In this document: positions 28,351 through 35,858 of the stretch, one piece after another
Position numbering within the stretch: position 1 is the stretch's first letter
Layout of the letters: each line of letters opens with the position of its first letter
Assembly: GCA_905215555.1 (NCBI GenBank)
Contig: CAJMQU010000001.1
Coordinates: 248,001-312,000 of the forward strand
DNA: 64,000 nt
Source of the DNA: an uncultured bacterium
Lineage (GTDB): Bacteria > Bacteroidota > Bacteroidia > Bacteroidales > Bacteroidaceae
Direction of reading: 5' to 3'
Translations under genes and position numbers: made by a program
Notes under the pieces: model-generated
The model's database searches: none
The model's input: the letters and a program-made list of their open reading frames with translations, nothing else
What the model was told of the DNA's origin: nothing

Positions 28351-30684
28351 TTACTCACATTTCGCAACACGTGCATTATAAACCGCCCCTGTCCAGTTAC
28401 CGGGTACACCTTTAAAACGAATGGTTATCTTCTCCTTATCTTTCCAGAAATCTTCGGGTAACGGATATACCGCTTCAAAGAATTGACCGGGTTTGTTCCG
28501 ATAAAGATGTTGCCTTGCCAGAACCTTACCATCTACATAGATATCAAACTCTAAATGTGCCGTTTCATCCCCCCAATAAGTGACACGTAAGTCCTGAGGA
28601 ACATCCGGCAAAACTTTCATGTCGAACTCAAACCAACCGCCAATCCAGGCAGCCCGCCACTTCTTGCGATGTGAGATTCCGGTACCTATGTCCTTTCCAC
28701 GCAGGTTATGATCCCTTTCAGGCTGCATTTCACCCAATACGACATAATCAACCGTCAGCTTATCCAAATCCTGTAACCGCTTCAATTCATTCTTGTAAGC
28801 CTCCTGCATATCTTTCCACTCTTCTGTGCTAAACAAATCCCAATAAACTACATAGTGCTGATGATGCATCGCATAGAAAGGAATCAATGACACATCTTTC
28901 GGTTCTCCTACACCTTTTGTCTCGAAGCGCAGAGGAGAATCGGACACTTTCTTCAGCCATTCACTGACCGGTTTATTATTATTCACCAACACGGGAATAT
29001 CCTTCTCCATATCAGGCTCTTCCTGTCCTAACTCGCCTGCCAGCAAAACAGGTCCGTAGAAAAGCCCCACCCGCTTCTCATTATCGGGCATTGCAACCGT
29101 ATAGAACTTAATCCCGAAAGTTATTTCCAGCTTGTCGTTATCTTTCCACTCCCGCTCTATAGAAACATAATTATTGCCGGAAGCCTTCAACGAAACTGAT
29201 TTCCCGTTGACTTTAAGAGACATCGATTCCGCCCATTCGGGATAGCGCAAGCGGAATATGACGGACTGTGGTATTTCTGTTTTTACCGTCAGAACTGTTT
29301 TATTGGAAGAAGGTATATCCGTATCCTGCGTAACAACCAGATCACGGGCAGTCCAGGTCAGCCGGGAAGGGATGAACAGATTCACAAAAAGACTGGAATC
29401 ACTTCCTTCGGAATAGATAAAGTCACCATACTTCACATGATTTTCCATACCGGAACCACTGCAACAGCAGAATGACTGGAAAGGAGACAAATAACCTTTC
29501 TTACCTCCGGATATTAAGGGAGTATAATAGGTACACATTCCATCATCAGGATTCTGGGAAGCCAGAATGTGATTGAACACAGCTCTCTCATAATAGGCAC
29601 TATATTCGGGCAGTGACTGCCAGGAAAACAAATGCCGGGTCAGTTTCAGCATATTATAGGTATTACAGGTTTCCGTATTGGAGGTACTCAACCGTTCATT
29701 CAGCTTCCGGGGAGTTCCAAAGTGTTCACCATCACTGTTTCCACCATTCACATAAGAATGGTTATCCACTACAGTATGCCAGAAAAAAGAAGCTATCGAA
29801 GAATCGCGTTTACTTCCGGTCAGTTCATACAGGCGTGCCGCTCCAATCATTTTAGGAACCTGGGTATTGGCATGTTTTCCTTCCAGGTCGTCAACTCCTA
29901 TCGCCAAAGAGTCCATAATGGCTTTATGATTGTCAAAACGCTGTGCCAGGAGCAGGAACTTATCATTCTTTGTGTATGCATATAAGTTAGCCAATGCCTC
30001 ATTCATCCCCCCGAATTCACAAGCCAGCACTTTCTGCATTTGATCTTCGGTAAGATGGTAGAATGTGCCATACATCCAGTCAGCCAACTTCTCAGCTATG
30101 CGTAATGCCTGTTCACTCCGGGCATACTGATAAGCGTCAATCAGCCCGGCCAGCACTTTATGCATCACATACAGAGGCACCCATCCACCATTCAGGTCGA
30201 AACCTTGCGAGTAGATATTTCCGGCTGAAACTTCCGCAAAGATTTTCTTTCCACCCGGTGTCGCTGCAAGGTAGCCGTTACCGTTCGCCTGTTGACAACT
30301 GTCCAGTTCATTAATAATATACTCCAATTTCTGCAAAAAGCGCTCGTCTCCCGAAGTGGCATAGTACATGGCACAGGCTGACATATAATGTCCCAGCGTC
30401 TGTCCGGCTACTCCCAGACTTTCCCATCCCTCATATTTGGGAGCTTTAGAAACCAGCCCGGCTTCCGACCGGAAACCACTGAGAAAGCGGTCCGGTTCCA
30501 GTTCCAGCAAATAAGCAGCTTCCTTTTCTTCTGCGTGTTTAAAAGGCCCCTTAGTTATGACGACCTCATTCATTTTAAATGGCTTTGTCGACAAAACCGG
30601 AGTATCTACCTGTCTTGCCACTTGCTGACAAGACAGAAACAGGCATAAAACAAGTCCGCCACAAAAGTATTTCTTGATATTCAT
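28351..30684 (-). CDS. DUF1680/GH127-like enzyme (beta-L-arabinofuranosidase superfamily), lipoprotein
   Basis: A 777-residue protein with lipobox LFLSC19. The (alpha/alpha)6 barrel spans about residues 40-430 and keeps the zinc-thiolate catalytic set of the family: E338 and C340 in NTETCNTYN, and the Cys cluster C406-C408 followed by SGSGMENH. The C-terminal 350 residues are beta-sandwich domains. Family members include beta-L-arabinofuranosidases and aceric acid hydrolases; members with a CCCSGSGMENH-type loop are common in Bacteroides and often uncharacterised. The sugar removed here is therefore unknown. It lies between the GH50-like enzyme and the sialidase-fold protein in the PUL2 operon. 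Confidence 0.85.
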   Translation of the reverse strand: MNIKKYFCGGLVLCLFLSCQQVARQVDTPVLSTKPFKMNEVVITKGPFKHAEEKEAAYLLELEPDRFLSGFRSEAGLVSKAPKYEGWESLGVAGQTLGHYMSACAMYYATSGDERFLQKLEYIINELDSCQQANGNGYLAATPGGKKIFAEVSAGNIYSQGFDLNGGWVPLYVMHKVLAGLIDAYQYARSEQALRIAEKLADWMYGTFYHLTEDQMQKVLACEFGGMNEALANLYAYTKNDKFLLLAQRFDNHKAIMDSLAIGVDDLEGKHANTQVPKMIGAARLYELTGSKRDSSIASFFWHTVVDNHSYVNGGNSDGEHFGTPRKLNERLSTSNTETCNTYNMLKLTRHLFSWQSLPEYSAYYERAVFNHILASQNPDDGMCTYYTPLISGGKKGYLSPFQSFCCCSGSGMENHVKYGDFIYSEGSDSSLFVNLFIPSRLTWTARDLVVTQDTDIPSSNKTVLTVKTEIPQSVIFRLRYPEWAESMSLKVNGKSVSLKASGNNYVSIEREWKDNDKLEITFGIKFYTVAMPDNEKRVGLFYGPVLLAGELGQEEPDMEKDIPVLVNNNKPVSEWLKKVSDSPLRFETKGVGEPKDVSLIPFYAMHHQHYVVYWDLFSTEEWKDMQEAYKNELKRLQDLDKLTVDYVVLGEMQPERDHNLRGKDIGTGISHRKKWRAAWIGGWFEFDMKVLPDVPQDLRVTYWGDETAHLEFDIYVDGKVLARQHLYRNKPGQFFEAVYPLPEDFWKDKEKITIRFKGVPGNWTGAVYNARVAKCE

Positions 30685-30708
30685 GATATTTTACATTAGT
30701 TAGTTGGT

Positions 30709-32712
30709 TTATTTACTACGAAGCTCATACATTGTTTCTCCCACCGAACGTGCCGCACGTACCAATTCCCAGTTGGGGGCATCATATACATTGATAAAGC
30801 CTATCTGATAATTCTCCCCATCTCCGCGTCCGGTCACAGCCTGGTCATTATACTGGAACCAGTGTGTTCCTACCAGATAAGGATTGGTCACGGCATCCTG
30901 CACATAGTGTTTATACAAGTCTGCCCTATTCTCCTGATTTCCCCCATAACGCAAGCCGCCATGCAACAGTCCACGGTCCAGTCCGCCAAAGTGGAACTCT
31001 CCGATTATCATCGGGAAATCGAGATTTCTGGAGGGGTGAAGGGAATAGGCTGAATAGGTATATCTGTTGAAGCTCACGATATCACAGTATTTGGAGGCGA
31101 TATCCACAATCCATTGCTGCACCGGATTGCCGGCAAAATCTCCATAGTTGAAGCGACATCCCAAATACAATTTGTCGGGTGCTTTAGCCTTCAATGCATT
31201 CTTGATACAACGGAAATAAGCATTGGCAACATGAGCGGTGAAATCCACCAAGTCTTCTTTGGCTCCTGCATAGCAAGAGTCACTCTTCATCCAGTCATCC
31301 CAGGTAGCAAAGTCACTTCCCCAAGTACGGTTCAGTTCCGCCAACGACGCATATTTCTCAACCAGCCGGTTTTTAAATTCTTCTTTTGCATAAGGATATC
31401 TGCCTTGTAATGTCAAAGTAGCCAGATACGTATTATCTCCCCAACCAAGTTCATTATCCACAAAATACCCTATACACCATTCATCTTTGGCAGCGGATGA
31501 GTGGCCCAAAGTCTTTTCAACCCCTTTCTGGAATTCCGGTGAGAAGGGATCCTGAATGAAATGTCCGTACTGCGTATGGATTACTGCCGTGTAGGGAGTC
31601 ATTTGGGTACGGATAACGTCCTCATTTGACCAGTTGGCAATGGTATTGATATTCCAACTTCTCAAACGGCGGTTTGCCTTATCAATCATCTTTGTCTTAT
31701 AGTCAGCTCCCCATTTCCGGTACATATTCAGTTTCCAATAAGAAAGTTCTTTCCTGCCATCCCGTTCGGAGACAAAAAGGGAGGAATCAACATCGGCAGG
31801 AAGATTTAAAGAACGATAAAACTTCTCACGTCCCCTGATATTCGTTTCATCACCACCCGCCACACAGGTGATGCCATGAGACCAGAACAAATGCCCCAGC
31901 GGGTCAACCAGCCACCATTTGCCCTGATACTTTTCTACGCGGAAATGTCCGGTAGCTGTCAGTTTGGGACCATCGGCCCAACCACCATACATATCCCAAT
32001 TTTTATTACCCGGATGTTTCTTCATATCCAGTTCTTCTTTCTTATCCGCTTTTATGATATCGTTCACACCGGATATCTTTCCCGGATAACGGGCCGGAAT
32101 ATATTGACCGAATTCGTCTACGAACGGAAGCAAGGTTTCATACTCTTTGCCCGAATATTCTTTGTAAGGCACAGCCAGCGTGATGTTTCTGACTATCACT
32201 TGGTCACCCGGCTGTATGCGCGGAAAGTCCAATGAGAACTTATAAATAGACTCAGGACGGTAACCGCACCACAATCTTGTGGCTCCACCGGGTAAGCCGT
32301 TCATCTTGGGAAACAGTTCTAACTGCTGTTTGGAATATTCCTTGCGTAAAATCAGGGTTTCAACTTTCCGTGTACTTTTAGCCGGAATGTACGCTGCTCC
32401 CGTACTCCAATAATCACCATCCAGATGGCACTCCACAAACAACTCGTGGTCTGCCAGATTCTGGACTTCACAAACCAGATGCACAAAAGGAGAAAAGTCC
32501 CAGGTTTCCTTTCCCGAAAGGAAAACCACACCCGCACCTTTCTGTGTAGCCGTCCAGTGCAACGCCTTTCCCTGAGATGACTTTTCAAGTCCATAAGTTT
32601 CCACACTGCCTTTATTCAGTATCTCTGTAAGTAATTTCCCGTCGTTCCGTTCGCCTGCCCACATGATTGAGCATGCCAGGAGAATAGCTATCGATAAAAA
32701 GAATGTTTTCAT
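30709..32712 (-). CDS. GH50-like beta-agarase/beta-galactosidase
   Basis: A 667-residue exported enzyme (signal peptide about residues 1-20). An N-terminal beta-sandwich CBM-like domain (about 25-185) is followed by a TIM barrel (about 255-660). Hallmarks of GH50 are WWLVDPLGHLFWSHG at 266-280, VDNELGWG with acid/base E421, and IGEFHFGGLDRG with nucleophile E572. Characterised GH50 enzymes release neoagarobiose from agarose, and clan relatives act on other beta-galactans. This is the main substrate hint for PUL2: a beta-linked galactan, possibly algal. In a gut strain another galactose-rich glycan is possible, so I assign the family more firmly than the activity. Confidence 0.8.
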   Translation of the reverse strand: MKTFFLSIAILLACSIMWAGERNDGKLLTEILNKGSVETYGLEKSSQGKALHWTATQKGAGVVFLSGKETWDFSPFVHLVCEVQNLADHELFVECHLDGDYWSTGAAYIPAKSTRKVETLILRKEYSKQQLELFPKMNGLPGGATRLWCGYRPESIYKFSLDFPRIQPGDQVIVRNITLAVPYKEYSGKEYETLLPFVDEFGQYIPARYPGKISGVNDIIKADKKEELDMKKHPGNKNWDMYGGWADGPKLTATGHFRVEKYQGKWWLVDPLGHLFWSHGITCVAGGDETNIRGREKFYRSLNLPADVDSSLFVSERDGRKELSYWKLNMYRKWGADYKTKMIDKANRRLRSWNINTIANWSNEDVIRTQMTPYTAVIHTQYGHFIQDPFSPEFQKGVEKTLGHSSAAKDEWCIGYFVDNELGWGDNTYLATLTLQGRYPYAKEEFKNRLVEKYASLAELNRTWGSDFATWDDWMKSDSCYAGAKEDLVDFTAHVANAYFRCIKNALKAKAPDKLYLGCRFNYGDFAGNPVQQWIVDIASKYCDIVSFNRYTYSAYSLHPSRNLDFPMIIGEFHFGGLDRGLLHGGLRYGGNQENRADLYKHYVQDAVTNPYLVGTHWFQYNDQAVTGRGDGENYQIGFINVYDAPNWELVRAARSVGETMYELRSK

Positions 32713-32744
32713 ATTTATTATTTAAATAGTTGCTTCAGATTAGT

Positions 32745-33815
32745 TTAGTTTGACGCATTGGGCAGATAGAAATCAAAAGGAGTATCTCTATCACAAGTCA
32801 TCACTCCCGCCCCATTCACCTTCAACTCGGCTACTTGTATGGAAGAGCGGCGATAGATATAGGGCAACACCCCGGCCTCGTCCAGTTTACCCGTTTCATC
32901 ACCCCATCCACCTTCTTTCTCCCAACCCGGATGGGTGAAGTAGAATACATAAGCTTTATCTCCGGCGACTACGACTCCCGGATGACTGGCCCGGACATTA
33001 TCATCCTTACGCTCCCCTTTCTTACCCAAAATGACGCTTTGCTTTTCCCACTTCTCCGCATCTGCAGAACGGTATACCCCGAAGCCATTCCATTGGTCAA
33101 TCAGCATCCAGTAATATTGTTTGTAATAGAAAACAAATGGAGCTTCATGCGGAACGTCACCGATAGTAATGCCGGGGATATTCTTCCAATGATACAAGTC
33201 ATCGCTCACAGCCTCTACCGTATAGCCTATACGGGAGTTTTTATACCACATTCCCCACTTTCCGTCAGGTTTCTTATAAACCGTGGCATCCAGCAGCGCA
33301 TCATTATTCGCCAGAGGAATCAGTCCGCAAAGTTTCCAGTCCCATAGGTTTTTACTTGTATAATGGGCTATCTTGCCAATGCCCGACCAAGACTCGTGTA
33401 TGCCTCTGATATAAGTGACAAACAAATGGTATACTCCTTTATCGTATACTACATGGGGAGCCCAGAATGTATTTTTCCCACGTTCAAACTCCAGATCCAA
33501 TGCACCGGCATATTCCCAGTTCTTCCCGTTATCCGTACTGACCGCCACGCCGATACTGGTACCATAACACCAGTTTGTTCCTTGCGTAGAAACATTGGCA
33601 CGGCGATTGGTATAAAACATATACCATGCTTTCTCCTGTTCATTATATATCACCATCGGATCTGCCGCTCCGTCATGAATCGGGTCTCTGAACAGAGGAG
33701 CTTTAGGTATTCTCAATACTTCCTTTGCGGCCGATTGGGCTTCTGCATCTGCAATGATACCCAAAGTCAGTCCGCATCCTATCATGAGCATCAACAATAA
33801 TCGTTTCATCTTCAT
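32745..33815 (-). CDS. Five-bladed beta-propeller glycosidase (GH43/GH32/GH117-type fold)
   Basis: A 356-residue exported protein (signal peptide about residues 1-27, AEAQ). Short, with a single propeller. Acidic residues in the places used by this fold are visible: D48/D52 in HDGAADPMV, D176 in LLDATVY and H223-E224 in PHEAPFVF. The His-Glu pair recalls GH117 (3,6-anhydro-L-galactosidase), which would fit beside a GH50-like enzyme, but the spacing between the acids differs from that family as I know it. A GH43-like activity is equally possible. It is the first enzyme of PUL2, 355 bases after the second susD. Confidence 0.7.
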   Translation of the reverse strand: MKMKRLLLMLMIGCGLTLGIIADAEAQSAAKEVLRIPKAPLFRDPIHDGAADPMVIYNEQEKAWYMFYTNRRANVSTQGTNWCYGTSIGVAVSTDNGKNWEYAGALDLEFERGKNTFWAPHVVYDKGVYHLFVTYIRGIHESWSGIGKIAHYTSKNLWDWKLCGLIPLANNDALLDATVYKKPDGKWGMWYKNSRIGYTVEAVSDDLYHWKNIPGITIGDVPHEAPFVFYYKQYYWMLIDQWNGFGVYRSADAEKWEKQSVILGKKGERKDDNVRASHPGVVVAGDKAYVFYFTHPGWEKEGGWGDETGKLDEAGVLPYIYRRSSIQVAELKVNGAGVMTCDRDTPFDFYLPNASN

Positions 33816-34011
33816 ATCGTATATCTTAGTTATTCCTTATGAGTTCTAAAAGAAACTAATACGTTTGTATATCATTATCCTATATTTTACTTATTATACC
33901 TATCTTGCTTCCTAAAAAAGAATCCGAAGAGGCCCTCTTTTTACCTCGTACATATCTACTGAATTCCTGAATCCTTTGGATTATAAATCCGGTATAAATG
34001 TTCCTTTTTGT

Positions 34012-34047
34012 TTCTTAGGATTGAAACAGTAATTTCAATTCTAAGAA
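34012..34047. other. 15-bp stem hairpin in PUL2 operon spacer
   Basis: TTCTTAGGATTGAAA and TTTCAATTCTAAGAA pair over 15 positions with a single G-T wobble around loop CAGTAA. There is no T-run on either strand, so it is not a standard terminator. It may act as an RNA processing or stability element after susD. Confidence 0.6.
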
Positions 34048-34107
34048 ACTGTTGTTCCAAAGGCAAGAAACTATTGTTCCAATTAAGTGGAACTGTAGTT
34101 CCAATGA
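34044..34107. repeat. Short near-tandem repeats, about 22-24 bases
   Basis: AGAAACTGTTGTTCCAA, AGAAACTATTGTTCCAA and TGGAACTGTAGTTCCAA follow one another at 22-24 base steps. The last contains the self-complementary GGAACT/AGTTCC. Confidence 0.55.
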
Positions 34108-34170
34108 GATGAAACAAAACACCACTCTTATTCCGTATTTATCCTGCATTAGAGGCCTCTCCGGAGACTA

Positions 34171-35835
34171 TTACTTCCAACCGGGATTCTGAACCAGTTT
34201 AGAGTTTTTGTATATCTCAGCTTGTGGAATCGGGTAGAAATACATACTATCATCCCAAGTACGGTCGGCAGTCACGCTGTACTCAAAAGAGAGTCCTTCA
34301 CCGGCCTTGCTGATAGAGACGCGTTTAATCTTCGTTGTCTCCGAACCGATTTTCCATCTGCGGATATCCCAGAACCGATGATCTTCGAAAGCCAGCTCGG
34401 CCATTCGTTCCTTTCGTAAGGCCAAACGGAACGCTGTCTTCGACGGAACATCTTCTACGGTCAGCGCAGCAATTCCCAAACCGGTTCTGCCACGTACCAT
34501 ATTGATGGCAGTCCGGGCTGAAATATTCAGTTCTTCCGTAACTCCTTCCGGGCCATAGGCTTCATTCATAGCCTCAGCATAAATCAACAGTACCTCAGCG
34601 TATCTGAACAATGGTATAGAATGGCGGGCAGTAGTCGTATTATTGGCCGTCAGGCTCACATTGATATTGACAAACTTACTCAGATAATAACCGGTCTTTG
34701 TTGCCCCCTCCTGCGGCAAGCCGTTGAGGCCATTCGGCAACACATCCACTTGTTTGCCATAAGCTGTATTTCCACCATGATAAAGTACGGTATAGGCCAG
34801 CCGCGGGTCTCTGTTGGCGTATGGATTCGCCTCGTCCATTTCCTGTCCTTCTTTCATATCATATGCATCCACCAGGTTCTGTGTAGGACAGTTACCACTC
34901 TTTCCGCCTTCCAGGCCAATGGGGAAGTTCAGTTTCTCCAGTTCGTTGGTATCACCTATTCTTTTAATCAGAATCATCTCTGCAGCTTTGAAATTGTCGG
35001 TGCCCAACAGTTGGTTGAACGGGACCAAAGATAAGTTCCAAGTGCCGGAAGCGTCTATAATCTTCTTGGCGGCTTTTGCAGCCTCTATCCATTTATCCGG
35101 GCTGGTTTCAGCATTCGGATTATTCAATGGGCTTGCAGCATACAACAATGCTCTTGCTTTCAGCGCCAATGCAAAGATTTTGGACACACGGCCGGTTTCA
35201 TTATCATAGTCAGCATTATAGATGGCAGGCAGTCTTCCATCTTCGGCTACTTCGTCACACTCTCTGACTATAAAGTCGATGACAGTCTGGTAATCAACCG
35301 GCTCCTGACTGTTTGCTTCCTCTTCCGTCAGGACTTTAGTTATCAGCGGGATTCTGTTATAGCGCTTCACCAGTTCGAAATAGTAATAAGCACGCAGGGC
35401 TTTCACTTCCCATTCCAGGTTCCTGTATTTGCGCATCATTTTGGCATAGTCCTTTTTAAATTCAAACTCTTTCCAGTCTTTGCCTGTCCCATGCTCCAGG
35501 TAATCATTACAAGCACGGATAGCTTTGTAATAATGTCCCCATTTATCATCTACAGCACGCAATTCACTCCAACTTCCGTCATAATAGCGGTGAATGGCCG
35601 AAGTGGGCCATACGTATTCCGCTTCATCACATCCTGCCGAGCGCAAGGCCCCGTCTACATCGTTTAAAGCCCCCGGAAGATAGGCATAGATGCCCGTTAC
35701 GAAGTCTGTATTGGACCAGGTTGTATTGAATAGTTTATTCTGATCATAGTCCGAATTCTCATTGTAATCCAGAAAGTCACCGCATGAGGAGAACAACAAC
35801 ATCAGAACTCCTGCAAGAAATATATGCTTTTTCAT
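34171..35835 (-). CDS. SusD-like outer-membrane glycan-binding lipoprotein (PUL2, second pair)
   Basis: A 554-residue SusD/RagB lipoprotein. The lipobox is LFSSC with the modified Cys at about residue 18, followed by GDFLDYNE. The TPR region (VKALRAYYYFELVKRYNRIPLI) and the C-terminal signature (HRFWDIRRWKIG, MYFYPIPQAEI) are clear. It pairs with the 921-residue SusC that ends 24 bases upstream. Confidence 0.95.
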   Translation of the reverse strand: MKKHIFLAGVLMLLFSSCGDFLDYNENSDYDQNKLFNTTWSNTDFVTGIYAYLPGALNDVDGALRSAGCDEAEYVWPTSAIHRYYDGSWSELRAVDDKWGHYYKAIRACNDYLEHGTGKDWKEFEFKKDYAKMMRKYRNLEWEVKALRAYYYFELVKRYNRIPLITKVLTEEEANSQEPVDYQTVIDFIVRECDEVAEDGRLPAIYNADYDNETGRVSKIFALALKARALLYAASPLNNPNAETSPDKWIEAAKAAKKIIDASGTWNLSLVPFNQLLGTDNFKAAEMILIKRIGDTNELEKLNFPIGLEGGKSGNCPTQNLVDAYDMKEGQEMDEANPYANRDPRLAYTVLYHGGNTAYGKQVDVLPNGLNGLPQEGATKTGYYLSKFVNINVSLTANNTTTARHSIPLFRYAEVLLIYAEAMNEAYGPEGVTEELNISARTAINMVRGRTGLGIAALTVEDVPSKTAFRLALRKERMAELAFEDHRFWDIRRWKIGSETTKIKRVSISKAGEGLSFEYSVTADRTWDDSMYFYPIPQAEIYKNSKLVQNPGWK

Positions 35836-35858
35836 AATCTATCTATCTTTTAATTACA

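Larger units (their letters stand above)
33816..34170. other. Intergenic spacer of PUL2 with a long hairpin and short repeats
   Basis: No gene. It contains the hairpin at 34012-34047 and the short repeats at 34044-34107 described separately, plus a 10-base palindrome AGAGGCCTCT at 34151-34160 close to the susD stop. No consensus promoter for the downstream glycosidase was found, so this is probably a transcribed operon spacer that tunes enzyme versus SusCD levels. Confidence 0.45.

Noticed and set aside
34044..34107. Possible CRISPR-like array
   Set aside because: Only three imperfect units of about 22-24 bases, no spacers, no cas genes.
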